This document shows positions 35,472 to 47,163 of a DNA stretch of 64,000 nucleotides, in pieces. This stretch comes from Acorus gramineus (taxonomy: Eukaryota > Streptophyta > Magnoliopsida > Acorales > Acoraceae): the NCBI GenBank assembly GCA_030737835.1, contig CM060850.1:26943385-27007384 (forward strand). The letters are read 5' to 3'. The translations under genes and the position numbers were made by a program. The number at the start of each line of letters is the position of its first letter. The stretch's first letter is position 1. The notes beneath the pieces were generated by a model, which saw only the letters and a list, made by a program, of their open reading frames with translations, made no database searches and was not told where the DNA came from.

Positions 35472-36180
35472 CAATCGCAGAGCCAGAATTTTTATGAAGG
35501 GGGGCCTAATGTGTTTTATGCATTATTATATATATATATATATAATTTCAATAGCATAGATTGAAAAATAAATACATATAAAATGAAATAAAGACATTCA
35601 TATAAAAAATAGCACTGAATAATTTTAAAAGATAATTTTCATATTTTAAAAAGATATGTCAAATTTCAAATTGATGATTCACAAAAAAAAAAAATGTCAA
35701 AACATAAATCTACTGTTTTATTTTATTTTATTTTTTTTAGTGGTGGGCTGTTGTATTTAGAAATTTCATATGTAGGTGGAGCCCACGACCTATGGGTCAT
35801 AATTAAAAGAGTGATGTTACACACAATTTTTTTCAGCCCCAATTTCAGTCTCATATGCGTCGATAAAAAATTAACGGCGTCTATACTCACATTAATAAGG
35901 AGTACGCTTCGATAAATTTTTTTTACATTTTCTGTAGAAGTATCCATGCAATTCAATGAAATATATGCTTTATTTTTTTTTACAAAAGCATATAACTTAT
36001 TAGATGAAGTATATAATTTTTAAAAAAATCAAAACAAATGTAGACTAAAATTAGGGCAGAAAATACTGTATGTAATATTATCCTAATTAAAATCGATCTA
36101 TCACAAAAAAAAAGGGATTTAAAAAAAAAACAATCCAGGGGGCATGGGAACCCCCTAAGCCCAAGGTGGCTCCGCCACTG
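35472..36180. mobile_element. Non-autonomous hAT element with a nested MITE
   Basis: The ends are CAATCGCAGAGCCAGAA and, on the other strand, CAGTGGCGGAGCCACC, matching at 11 of the first 14 positions. They are followed by similar G-rich blocks (GGGGGGCC, GGGGGTTCC). The 8-bp flanks GTTGGAAA and GTTAGAAA differ by one base, fitting a hAT target duplication. A MITE copy occupies about 35808-36090. No transposase. Confidence 0.6.
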
Positions 36181-36619
36181 GTTAGAAATAGGACTGTACG
36201 TAACATTATCCATCCCTTGTTTGCAAGCTTACCAATGAAATGTATTTTTTTATAAAAAAAAATAATGTAAAAAATACATGTAAGAATTGAATTGCATATT
36301 TTTACATTTTTCCATAATGAAGTATATTATTGTACACCTTTTGTACATTGTATAGCTTAACTCACATTAATATATTTTCTTGCTTATAAAAAAAACAAGA
36401 AAATAATTTTTTTTTTGTAAAATTTGTTTCATCATTTTTGCAATTTTGGTAAAGTCTTTATAAAGATTTCTCTTTTCTTTGGGAAGAAATAATAAGATTT
36501 CTATATGAAAAGATGTGCACGTTGTACAAGTAAAGAGATATATGCAATCAAAATGTTAGACAAGAGATCTCATTCTATGCATATATGAGAGAGGAAAATC
36601 CAATTAAGGTTAGAATGCA

Positions 36620-36940
36620 TCATCTCAAGGGTTAGTTTGATAAGGGATTAATGTTTTGATGATAAATTATTGTACTTTTAGAAAAAAAAAAATAATCAAT
36701 TTTGTCCATATTTACATTTGTCAAAATTAAGATAAAAATAGAAATAAATATTATTTCAGTATTTAGGTGAAGCAAAAAATCTTTATTTTTATTTTAAAGT
36801 CTGGACAATTGTACACATTTTATCTCGATTATGTTTTTATACCTAAGGTGATAAGTTATCATCCCCTTCAATATTAATTATCTCCACAATTATTATTTAT
36901 CTCACTGTTTATCTGTTTGCTAAACTAGCTTTAAGTGCTT
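36620..36940. mobile_element. MITE related to 16425-16928
   Basis: The left end AGGGTTAGTTTGATAAG and right end TTGCTAAACTAGCTTTAAG are complementary in type and resemble the ends of 46678-47163 (TTTAGTTTGATAA and CCAAACTAGGCCTTA). The interior shares TCTGGACAATTGTACA and GGTGATAAGTTATC blocks. Shorter than its relatives. Confidence 0.5.
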
Positions 36941-37590
36941 ATCGAAAAAAGACTTTGGGGAAGAGGATAAAATAAGGCAAACTCAGAGAAGAGATGTTTG
37001 AATATATATGAGTTTTTTTCTTCTTAAAATTAATTTATTTTAAGGATTTTCAAGTAAGTCAAAATGTAACGTACATGACAAGGAGAAAGAAAAACACAGA
37101 TCGATGACACGTGCCCTGTATCAATATATCACACTATTTAGCATAGGATTACTCATAAGGAACCGATAAAATATTGACATCCGGACATTCATCCGAAATA
37201 ACAGCTTGTCTTCCTTGTCACTCTCTTTGCAGGGCACGTGGTGGGGTTTCCAATCAAATTGTATTTCAGTTGCATGTAGTTGAACAAACAACTTTTTTTT
37301 TTTTTTGGTTAACAACCACTTGGGAATTCTGAAAAACATATATATAATTACATTTTACTATACATGAGAGTACTCTTTGTTGAGTGTAATTGCGATGTAG
37401 TCCCTGATTTTTTAAAATCTTATCCTTGGGTATATATAATGAGAACATGAACAAGGATACAGCTGCTTTTTTATTTTTATTTTTTTTATCCTTTACCTGA
37501 AGGGGCCTCGTAAACGTATTTAAGGAAGAAATTTAGAAGTTTATTTTGTGATATAAAATTGACATGATAAGGGGATGAATGACAATATAA

Positions 37591-40202
37591 GAGGCCGTTT
37601 GGTTCAATCAATTTTCAATGCTTATTTAGTTGAAAGTTGAAAATAAATCATTTTTAACAATAAGTGTGTTTGATTGGGGACAAAAAAAAAACACTGAATA
37701 TAAACTTTTAATAGTCCATTTCAGTCCTTAAAATTCAGTCCACGGGGCCTCACTTATTAGATCCTCCTTCTGCTGATGTTTATGTCAAAAGACTAGTATG
37801 CCCTCCTGAAAACCCACAATTTACAACAAGTATATAAACAAAAATTACTCCTCTCTCTCTCCTCAAACACACCAAAACCCCTAGCCGTCTCTTTAACCTC
37901 GGAAAACACTCTTGCTCCTCGGCTCAACGACCTCCATTGCTGCTCCTCGACCCCCTTCGACCTCCAATGCTGCTCCTCGACCTCCATTGTTGCTCGTCGA
38001 CCTCCCTTCGGCCGCCTTCGACCGAAGCCGCTCCTACTTGTCACCCGATTTCTTCTCCTCCGACATCCTCAGTTGCTCGTCGACCCCCCTTAGACCTCCT
38101 TCGACATCATCTCCTGCTCGTCGACCCCCCTTTGACCTCCTCCGACCTTGTCTCCGGCTCGACGACCTCTCCTCTTCAGAACTCCACGGTAGCTCGATTT
38201 CATGTCCACTGGCCGACGCATCAGGTCTTCTACTTCTACTTTTGGAACCACCCGTCACCGCTCTAGTCATCCTCGTTGCTTCAGGAACCACCCGAGGGAG
38301 AAAATAAAATTTTCTCCGATGATGAACCCTAGATTTGTAAATGTTTTTTTCTTTGCAAGTTTTAGGGGTTATGATTCTCGTTCAGGAATCATGTGAATTC
38401 CTTTGGTTGATTGGAAGTGCATATACCAATTTTAATCATTATTAGCATTTCTTGTTAATACTCTTGCTTAGATTATCTATATTTCATATTCATCCTCACT
38501 GTTATAGTTCTTTTTTAAAAAAGGAAGTAATTATATTTATGTCTGCTGACATATTGATTCTTCTAATGTGAGTGTGTGTGTGTTTTTAATCGTTGAGTCT
38601 CCTCCAGTTAACATAATTGCATGCAATGACTACTTGTAACTTAACAATTCCAACTTTCTATAGAAGGGGATAGGTTGCAGCATCACCATATGAATCTGAT
38701 CTCCATGGGCCTAATTATTCACCATCACTCTGTTGTATTTTCTTTAATTGATAGTAGAGCCAAAGCCCCCCGCTGGGGGGAAAATACCAGAGCTAGGACA
38801 TGAATAATATGTTTGGTCCATTCATATTGCTTATCTTTCATTAATAAATGAACTCCCCTAATGGATACAAGTCATCCTTTGCTAGTTCTCTTTGTTTGAT
38901 ACTTTGGTTAAAGATGCTTTATTCTTTACTACTGCTGTGTGATGGTCAGTGAAAGAAGCTGTTCAGGACCAATGACATTGCTCATTAGATGAGTTTAAAT
39001 TAGTATTCTTAAAATGATTGTTTTTTATTATGTTGATAAATAGAATGATGTGGGATCCAAAATGTTGGCATTTATATGGTTTCTTGATTCAATATTCTAT
39101 TAATCTAGATTTCAGTGTTACACAGACCATATGTTATTCAAATGGATCAAAGTAGTCCAAAATGTTAATGAGAGTTGTTCATCTCATTGGTCTCATCCAA
39201 CTATTTACAATTTACACAATCCATTGTCTGCAATGTTATACAAATAGTTATGTTGTTGGTGAATGAGCCTCACTATCTCTCCAGTTACGAATCAGCATTG
39301 ATCAATTGATCAAATGCTAATCTCTATATACAAAATAGTTTGATATTTGTTTGAATAGTATATACAGTGTGATATATTAGATGCCTTGGAAGTGTGGGAT
39401 ATGTTAAGAGTTATTCACTTGTAGTCTTTGCAATTGTTCTATTCGAAAGGCATATGCATATGTTTCCATGGTTTTGGGGATGGACATGTAAATGCAGTGA
39501 TTTATTCTGTGATTTGTTTAGGCTCAGTGTGCTATGGTTTGATGAGATTTGTTCTTTTTATAAATCTGGTTGATGATGTTGTATCTCATGGAATAGTTAT
39601 TATATGTGTTGCAAACTTTAAAATGTATGACATGAAAGGAGGATTTACATGCTCTTGTATATGTATATATACAAAAAAAAAAAAAAAACTTTTTTAACTC
39701 CGCCTTTGGATTTTCCATTGCCGGTCCCAAGCCCGGAATAGAAGGAGGAGGGGAAAAGTGTGTAAATAATTCAGTTTATGTACTGTGCACATTCACCCTA
39801 TTTTATGCATATATTTCAATCCAAATTATTGATTAATCTGTATAGGCTTCCATGTGGTTCTCCTAACTAGTTAAATTGCAGACTTGCAGTGGTGTAATAC
39901 ATGTATTTTAATCACCATACCAAAATATCTTTTTTTTTTATAAATAGAAAAAAATGCAAATCTTCAAGTTTTTAACCAAACATCAAATAATATTCAACAC
40001 TTATTAAATGGATTAAAATACACTTTTAATAAGCTCTACTGTTCAGTGGTGAACCAAACACACTTATTTTCATAAGTGCTTATAATTTCCGCTGAACCAA
40101 ACAGTTTTTTTTTTCTAAACTGATTAAAACTTATAAGAATTTATATAATATGCACTTATGAATCAACACTTACAATCAACATTCCGCTGAACCAAACGGC
40201 TC
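37591..40202. mobile_element. 2.6-kb TIR element with gene-like interior
   Basis: The left end GAGGCCGTTTGGTTCAATC and the right end, read on the other strand, GAGCCGTTTGGTTCAGCGG form clear inverted repeats that continue inward (a second GAACCAAACAG copy lies near 40092). Flanking TAA (37588-37590) and TTA (40203-40205) differ by one base, so a Harbinger-like 3-bp target duplication is possible. Positions 37850-38320 are CT- and CCTCGACC-rich and look like an untranslated leader and first exon; about 1.9 kb of intron-like DNA follows. No transposase domain was recognised. Confidence 0.6.
37850..38330 (+). other. Leader/exon-like segment inside the TIR element
   Basis: Tandem CTCGACCTCC and CTTCGACCTCC-type units (about 37925-38130) make overlapping open frames on both strands. 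The stretch begins with a CT-rich tract after GTATATAAAC (near 37832), which could be a TATA box. The predicted proteins are repetitive and match no family known to me. It may be the 5' part of a transposon gene or a captured host gene. Confidence 0.3.
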
Positions 40203-40205
40203 TTA

Positions 40206-41338
40206 AGTATTTGAATAACAACTTTTCATGTTTAGTAGACATATTCCAAAAAAAAAAAAAAAAAAGTACGGATAAATTGTTATATTTCGAATGTAAAATG
40301 AGAATTTCATTTAGTTTTGAGTAAATGCTTCAATAATATTTTATTTTTCAAAATTTGACAAATACAAAGAAATACAAAATATATAGATTTTTTACCCCCT
40401 AAATCTAGAATAATTTTTTTTTTTAAAATCTTTTTCCCCCTTCATATTGAACCCAAATGCATCATGCATGAATGCCTGAAAAAAATTAATTTATGGGTTC
40501 CAGTACACTCAAACTGTTAATATGCATTTAATGCATTATATGAAATCGCTTAACGTCATACATACATTTTCTAAGCGTATACCCTAACAAAAAAAAAAAA
40601 AAATACACATTCAATGAGTATGTACATCATTTTTTGTAAGAAAAATTTGCTAAGCATATATAAATAAAAGACAAAAAGCGTGTGTGAACAGGAAGTAGGG
40701 TTACAAATACTACTCGGCGTATCATTTTCCCTAAATTGCAATACCTTTTATTCATTCTTTTCGTCATAGATCACTCTTTTGTTATCCTTCATACAACACT
40801 TCTGCGCGCCCACGTGGATACACACATCCCCACTAATAGCAGCAAGTTCAGAAGGGAAAATATTATACCGGCCTGGAAATTTTTCAATTTTTAGTCTTAC
40901 ACTATTCATTTGAGGTTATATGTATTTATGTGAGAATACTTTCTTTTATTTTATAATTGCATATGACCTCCAAATATATGCACATGACCCAGAGAATGAA
41001 AATTGGACAATTTTTAAGGCTGTGTATCAAAGCTTGTATCTTAAAGAAGGCTACTCCACCAGACATTAATCTTAGGTCTACACATCATTATATAGATTTT
41101 TTTGAGGTAAATTGAACCTAGGCATATCTATTTCATTCAATAACATCACTACCTAGATTAACGATCTAAGAAATGCTAGCTCATATTAGTTAGAGGCGCA
41201 ACAAATTAGTGTTTCTAGAAATATACACATGAACCATAATAGGAACACAAGTACTTCTTAAATAACAAACAAAAATTGAATGACATACTCTAGCACAAAA
41301 ATGCCATCAAGAACAGAAAAGAAAACAAAAGGATTCCC
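40206..41338. other. AT-rich gene-free stretch, 3' side of HyPRP 3
   Basis: No gene is recognised. Poly(A) runs near 40245 and 40590 and a MITE-end-like TCCAGTACACTCAAACTG near 40500 are present. The last 120 bases are probably the 3' untranslated region of the minus-strand HyPRP gene. Confidence 0.35.
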
Positions 41339-41761
41339 TCAATAACACTTGAACCCAGCAGGGATCCTACCCCCACAGTTGTTCAAAACCGAGCTAAGTG
41401 ACACAGTGACATCAAGATTAATGCCCAAAACATTAGCCTTGATGGCCTTACAAAGGCAGATGGCCGCTTCGATGCCGGAGAGGCCCTTCAAGAGCGCGCA
41501 ACAAGAGCCTCCACCGCCTCCCGACCCAATATTCACCAGCCCTCCAAGCAAATCAGCGCAGACGCCGAGCTTTAGGGGGTCCCTGGGGCACGCACGGTAG
41601 ACCGGCGGGTACTTGTACATCGGCGGGGGCTCCGTCGGCCGGATAGGTTTACATTGGTTTGGCTTGCATGGGAGGTAGGTGGAAGAGACCAAGGAGAAGC
41701 AGAGGAGGTTGAGTAGGGGTAGTGAGAGAGATTTGGATGCTAGAGGCTTGGGTGCAACCAT
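41339..41761 (-). CDS. Hybrid proline-rich protein, 8-cysteine motif (HyPRP 3)
   Basis: 140 residues in a single exon. A signal peptide covers about 1-27 (SLSLPLLNLLCFSLVSSTY). A short Pro/Lys/Tyr-rich linker with two extra cysteines (YLPCKPNQCKPIRP) follows, then the C-terminal 8-cysteine domain from about residue 58. A GSGGGGGS loop lies between the second cysteine and the CC pair, and [17 protein letters not shown] follows. The two linker cysteines could pair with each other. Close in the domain to HyPRP 1 and the HyPRP 5 pseudogene. Expected to be secreted. No strong TATA box was found; ACTATAGTATATG about 35 bases upstream is a weak candidate. Confidence 0.9.
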   Translation of the reverse strand: MVAPKPLASKSLSLPLLNLLCFSLVSSTYLPCKPNQCKPIRPTEPPPMYKYPPVYRACPRDPLKLGVCADLLGGLVNIGSGGGGGSCCALLKGLSGIEAAICLCKAIKANVLGINLDVTVSLSSVLNNCGGRIPAGFKCY

Positions 41762-42261
41762 TTTTTGGCCTGCCTTGGTTGATCATGAGCATATACTATA
41801 GTGTTGTTGATTTTTAAGGTGTGTGTGTAGTTCAGCTGCACCCATGTGATCAGGAGGGTGGGGTCTGTAAGGTTTACATGTGTAGCTGGTTTAATTTGTT
41901 TGCAACTTGGGAGGAAAAGACACTGTTTTTGTGCGGAAGTGTGGGATTTGGAGTTTCCCTGATTGAAAGTTGGCATGAGGCGCCCCCACACTTTTTTTTT
42001 AACCATGGTTTCCTTAGTTATTCAGTAAAAGAGTAGAGATTCCTCATATTTACAAATTATTGAATTTAATTCTACTGCATTTTATTTGTTTGAAGAAAAA
42101 ATAGATATCATTACCAGCATTTTCATAAAATAAAAGTGAGTTTGCAAGCATGAATGAGAGGTGAGAGGAGGAGAGAGAACAAAAACAAAAACAAAAAATG
42201 CGCTAAATATCATCTTATTTTTCTTGAAAGAGTAAAGAACACTGAAAATTCCACTCGGTCT

Positions 42262-42495
42262 ATTGCAGTGTTTGGTTATGCGATTGGACAGCTTTTGCAT
42301 TTGCAGAAAGCTAGTTCTGCAATCGTACAATCAAACAATTTTACAATCGTATAATTTTACAAACAGATTTTAAACAAATACTATCAAAAAGTTGCGATTG
42401 AAGAAAGCTGGGGAGGCAGCTTCTTGCAGAATCAGTTTTAAACCCAGCGTTTACTAAAAATCAGTTTTATAATCACGCTACCAAACGCGACTATA
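42262..42495. mobile_element. MITE related to 61940-62170
   Basis: The left end CAGTGTTTGGTTATGCGATT and the right end AATCACGCTACCAAACGCGAC are inverted copies. The interior shares AAAGCTAGTTCTGCAATCG-like and GCTTCTTGCAGAATCAG-like blocks with 61940-62170. Non-autonomous; the target duplication is unclear. Confidence 0.5.
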
Positions 42496-42954
42496 AAAGT
42501 AGTAGTCCAAGTGCCTTGCCAAAAAATAAGTAAATGATATTATGTACCACATGTTATTTTTAATAAACATCTCAGTGTTCATATATATTACGTACAATGT
42601 GACTGCACCATGTCAAGCAGTCCAAGTGCCTTGTGTAAAAAAATGAACAATGCTAAGTACAATGGTTTTTTTTAATAAACATCTCATGTGTGAATATTGT
42701 TATTATTAATATTATATACAACGTTACGTGCAGTCACGTGAAGTCCAATGAATTGCATAACCCTTTAACCACTCTTCTAGCAAAGCGTATATATAGTCCT
42801 TCTCACTACAAGAAAAGTCATCTACGGTGACGGTTTAAAACCATCTCTATAGACAGAAAACCGCCACCATAACCTTTCCTTGCGGTTCAAAACCCGCCTT
42901 GATAACCAGGGTCATTTTATGTTATAGCTGCGGTTGATATGATATATCATGGCG

Positions 42955-43190
42955 GTTTATATAGAGACGGTTACAGAAACCACAGCCATATCTTGGTCAG
43001 ATATTTTTTTAAGTTTCATATATAGTTGCGGTTATATGGAGATGGTTGCGAAAATCGCAGCCATATCTTGGTCAGATATTTTTTTATTTTGATGTATGGC
43101 TGCGGTTTATATGGAGACGATCGCAGAAATCGCAGCCATATCTTGGTCAGATATTTTTTTATTTTCATATATAGCTATGGTTAGCAAAAT
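42955..43190. repeat. 75-bp tandem repeat, three units
   Basis: The block ACAGCCATATCTTGGTCAGA or its close variant recurs at about 42982, 43057 and 43132, a constant spacing of 75 bases. Each unit carries a GCGGTT...CGCAGCC inverted pair able to form a short stem. These are subterminal repeats of the surrounding CACTA, probable binding sites for its transposase. Confidence 0.7.
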
Positions 43191-43482
43191 AACTCAATTT
43201 TGCTGAGTCATTTATCGTGACGTTTGACAAATTGCAGCCAATTGTTTTTTTAACATCCAATTATGATGGTTACAAAACCCGAATATAATTTTTTTTTCCT
43301 GTAAATAATTATCCATCTTTATTCTAAATAATAATTTCACTAAAGACATCCATAATATAGACATTCATAAAAGAAAAATAAACATTACATGCATATAACA
43401 TAATAAGAGTGTAAGACAATATCCAAAGTTACACAGGAAATAAAAGACCAAATTTAAAGATTGTATTTAGGGTGAAAAAAAC

Positions 43483-43914
43483 TTAAATAAACTCTGGAAC
43501 TGAGAAAGTTGACTTATTTGTTCTTGCATTTCTCGCATCTTCTCTTCCTTTGTCTCCTGCATTTTTTCTTGAATTTTTTTGCATTTGTAGTGCACGTTCT
43601 TGCTGCATTTGTTGCATTTGTTGTGTATGTTGTTCCTCCATGTGCTGTATCTTCTCGTGTAAATGATTTGGTGCATCTTCAGATGATCTTCCTTTCCCTC
43701 GTTCTCTACCATTTCCAAAATATTGTGTTGGAGTAACCCCACCACCTAGACCGCGAACTCTCCCATTATGCTCAGGGCCAATAACTGCCACAAGTATATC
43801 TAGATAACTCTCATCCTCCCCATCTTCCAATTCAGTAATATAATTGTCCATTTTAGCCTGAAATAAGAATTCAAATCGCACATCTAAATTCATCATGAAA
43901 AAAATGAGATACAT
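43483..43914 (-). pseudogene. Transposase_24-like C-terminal remnant of the CACTA
   Basis: The frame contains ILVAVIGPEHNGRVRGLGGG followed by VTPTQYFGNG. This is the conserved signature at the C-terminal side of the plant En/Spm transposase family PF03004, from memory. A Gln/Met-rich coiled coil (EEQHTQQMQQMQQERALQMQ) follows, also typical. Only about 100 residues of the domain region survive, without the rest of the protein. The direction is minus. The first residues (MYLIFFMMNL) are probably intron or spacer sequence, so the true start is unknown. Confidence 0.6.
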
Positions 43915-45663
43915 AATTAAATGACAACATTTAAAAATAAAAATATGTTAGCATGATAGAAACAAACTATATAGTTGAATGCTTCAAATCTCCTAAGAAA
44001 TTACACAATTTATAAAACATAAGTGCCAAATTAATACAACACAACCAACATTTCTAATTAAGAAAATTTACTTATTTTTCCATTTAAATGCATATATTTT
44101 TTTTTCAAAAAATTCAGAAGCATCAGTTATAGACCAAATGCTAAATAAATTGATCTAATATGTCATAAGCTCACATTACATAGTACATCACGTTGACAAA
44201 CAAAATTCAATGCCAAAGAACCAAACATTGCAAGAAATCTGTCCATCATACAAGTTTAATGAAACACATCACATAAATTAATTCTTCCCAACATACAAAG
44301 TTAAAAAAAAAAAAAAAACCCACCTCTCAAAGAATAAAAGAATCATGTAATTTTCATATTAAGGGTCCATTGGATTTATTGACTTCTCTCAAATCCAATA
44401 ATTAAATTAGTGATTAAAAAGATTATGCAGTTTATTATTTTAATTTCGGAATTATAAAATTCCATTAAAAAAATATTTTTTTTGAACTTAAGTTTGTGTA
44501 ACTTTTCTCAAATCCTATATGATAATTGCCACATTGGATTATGAAAATTTAGTTGTTATATGAATCACATAAAAATCTAATCTAATTTTTAAAATCTGAA
44601 TATTATCTAAATCTTTTGAGATTTTTTAGGGTACATGGATTTGAAAAGATTTAAGATATGTTAAAAAAATATCAATAATCACAACTTATTATTGATGATT
44701 AAAATTAAAAAGATTATGGATAAGCTAATAGTGAAAATTAAAAATTTCCCAATCATGTAAATGCAATTTACAACCACCAAGTAAAAAATATTTATTATTA
44801 TATTTTCGGAATTATAAAAATTCCATAAAAATAATAATTTTTTTGAAGTTAATATATAATACTTTTAATTTATATGAAATTAAAATATGTGAATTTATTT
44901 TATGTATTGTCTCATCATATTATAACAATGAGTACAAAAAATCAAAACAATGGAAACCAATGAGATTGAGATTACTTACAATAGGGTCACCGACTTGATT
45001 GGAGAAAAAAAAAGTTTACTTGATTTTCATGGATGAGCTTTAGGGAGAAGATGATGAAGGAACCCAATGGAGCCCTGTGATTAGAAAAAAGGGGATAGAA
45101 GTTACGGATGATGTATTTTTTCACAAGGAGGGAAAGACTTTTGGAGTGGAGGGAATTGTGGGATTTGAGGAGTTTTTTTTATAACAATGAATAAAACATT
45201 GGTGCAACAATTAATGCCTTATAAACCAAATTTTTTTGTGCGCCCCATTTTTAAAACCGTCATATTATGTTGCATAACAATCTCCTTAATTCAAAATAAA
45301 AAATTTCTTTAAATGATACTGCGGTTCAAATGCAACCGTAGCAATATGTTATCTATACAGCGATTTTCTAAAACCGCAGCCATATAAAACGCCACCACAA
45401 CCTATTTTTCTCTATTTGATTCAATTCATCTGATAATTAAATTGCCACACTAATTCAGAAAAAAAAAAATCATATGCATGGGTTGGAATCCCATGTAAAT
45501 AATCAAACCAGAATCAAACTTTCCCAACGATAAAATAAAAAAAATCTTCTTATTCATCATAAAAACTAATAATAAACCATCTCATACTCACAAAATGAGA
45601 CAAGAAAAAGGCCACGAGCAGTGGCAGCATATGTGGGCCACCACTCTAGCTAGACAAATTACA

Positions 45664-45807
45664 CAACTCAAAACAAACCCTAAACACACTCAACAGCATA
45701 AACAATACCCATCAGTAAATCAAATCATCCAATAACAACTCAAAACAAACCCTAAACACACTCAACAGCATAAACAATACCCATCAGTAAATCAAATCAT
45801 CCAATAA
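45664..45807. repeat. 72-bp tandem duplication in the 3' flank of HyPRP 4
   Basis: Positions 45664-45735 and 45736-45807 are identical over 72 bases, starting CAACTCAAAACAAACCCTAA. The absence of differences suggests a recent event. It lies 31 bases beyond the stop codon of the minus-strand HyPRP gene, so it probably lengthens its 3' untranslated region. Confidence 0.85.
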
Positions 45808-45837
45808 CAAAACAAAACACAGAAGATCAGAGGTCCC

Positions 45838-46311
45838 TCAGTTGCATATGAACCCAGCAGGGATGGCACAGCCACAACCTGACAAGACCGAGCCCAGTGA
45901 CTTGAGGATGTCAAGGTTCGAGCCCAACACGTTGGACTTCAATGCGAAGCAGAGGCAGACGGCAGCGTCGACCTCCGGGAGGCTCTTCAAGGTGGAGCAG
46001 CATGAGCTACCTCCACTTCCCAATATACCATTCCCCAACCCAACAACATTCCCAAGCCCTAGTCCTCCACTTCCTACATGGACTGCATTCCCCAACCCAC
46101 CAATATTATTAAGCAAGTCTGAACACCCACCAAGCTTTAGGGTTACGGCATGGCACGCGGCGTGGGGGTTCACCGCTGGCGACTTGTGCGCCGGAGAGGG
46201 GTTTGTGGGGAGGGTGGGTATGATGTAAGGATGAGAAGATACCAAGGAGAAGCATAGGAGGTTGAGTGAGAGTAGAAGAGCTGTTGATGCTAAGGCCTTG
46301 GGGAGAACCAT
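45838..46311 (-). CDS. Hybrid proline-rich protein with Gly-rich loop (HyPRP 4)
   Basis: 157 residues in a single exon. A signal peptide covers about 1-26 (ALLLSLNLLCFSLVSSHPY). A short Pro/Ser linker is followed by the 8-cysteine domain from about residue 53. The loop between the second cysteine and the CC pair has about 40 residues, against about 17 in HyPRP 1, because of Gly/Leu/Val repeats (GLGNAVHVGSGGLGLGNVVG). A ninth cysteine lies next to the seventh (SGCGCAIPAG). The motif KSNVLGSNLD replaces [10 protein letters not shown]. The signal peptide is close to that of HyPRP 3, which points to a shared ancestor. Expected to be secreted. Confidence 0.9.
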   Translation of the reverse strand: MVLPKALASTALLLSLNLLCFSLVSSHPYIIPTLPTNPSPAHKSPAVNPHAACHAVTLKLGGCSDLLNNIGGLGNAVHVGSGGLGLGNVVGLGNGILGSGGSSCCSTLKSLPEVDAAVCLCFALKSNVLGSNLDILKSLGSVLSGCGCAIPAGFICN

Positions 46312-46402
46312 TGTTTTTTTCTTTTCTTTCTTTTCTGGCCTTCAGTGAGTGATCCTGCTAGGTATTAGTGGAGTGGTGGTGATGGAAGTTGAATTAGGGT
46401 TT

Positions 46403-46410
46403 CTTTTATA
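46403..46410 (-). promoter_or_regulatory. TATA box of HyPRP gene 4
   Basis: TATAAAAG on the minus strand within CCCTATAAAAGAAACCC, 92 bases before the start codon. Position and sequence fit a plant core promoter. Confidence 0.6.
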
Positions 46411-46677
46411 GGGAATATGAGGTGATTTAGGAAGTATTAGGAGGGGGGAGAGGTCTTACTGGTGCATGCATGCATTAATGGATTAAGTTTTTTTTTGTAG
46501 TCTCTAATAAAAAAAACTGACACATGTCACGTTCATGTTTAATTTTATCCATGTATACGTTGTGCTACACGTACTGATTGGATCTCATCTCACTCATGTA
46601 AGGGACATGAAGAATAGTTTCATTTAGTATAGCTGGCTGTTTGCAACCGTCAAAACCATGCATTTAATTAGTCTCTT

Positions 46678-47163
46678 AGTTTAGGTTTAGTTTGATAAAA
46701 TGATAAATTTTTAGAATAAGTTAACTTACTTTATGAGGATAAAAAAATCACTATTTTTATTCAGATTTGCATTTGGTAATGCTTTTTATTATCCTCATTT
46801 TTTATTTTCTTATCCTCAATCTTGCATTTGGAACAAATATGAGATAACTTCAATTTTTTTTAAAAAATATTAAATCTACCCTTCCTATTAATAGAGCATT
46901 AATATTGTTTAGTGGAGCACATTCTTTTTTTTTTTCATTTATTTTCTTTGAAAGGGTAGTAATAAATGTTATTGGGATAAAAAATTGAGACAAAGTCTGT
47001 TTCACCTTTTACCCAAAACAAACCATCCAATTTTTTATCTCAAAATATAGACAATTGTCCATACTTTATCCTTAATTTTTTATGTCATATGAGATAACAA
47101 GTGATTTAATCCAATTTTTTCTTTATCCTAACTCCTTATCCCCATGCCAAACTAGGCCTTAGG
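46678..47163. mobile_element. MITE, about 490 bp
   Basis: Full-length relative of 16425-16928. The left end TTTAGGTTTAGTTTGATAAA and the right end CCATGCCAAACTAGGCCTTA are inverted copies. The two copies share most interior blocks, differing by small gaps such as a missing ATAAGGATAAAAA stretch. Flanking TTAG-type bases suggest a short target duplication but this is unclear. Confidence 0.6.

Larger units (their letters stand above)
42804..45418 (-). mobile_element. Decayed CACTA transposon
   Basis: The left end is CACTACAAGAAAAGTC. Subterminal repeats with GCGGTT and CCGCAGCC cores occur at 42825-43250 and again, inverted, at 45320-45405. The right terminus appears eroded (CCTATTTTTCTCTATTTG in place of the expected TTTTCTTGTAGTG), so the end is approximate. 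The only transposase trace is the reading frame at 43483-43914. Its subterminal repeats differ from those of the CACTA at 17956, so it belongs to another family. Confidence 0.65.

Noticed and set aside
37793-38307. Several overlapping open frames of about 100 residues
   Set aside because: Produced by a CCTCGACC-type tandem repeat that is open in many frames; no recognised domain.
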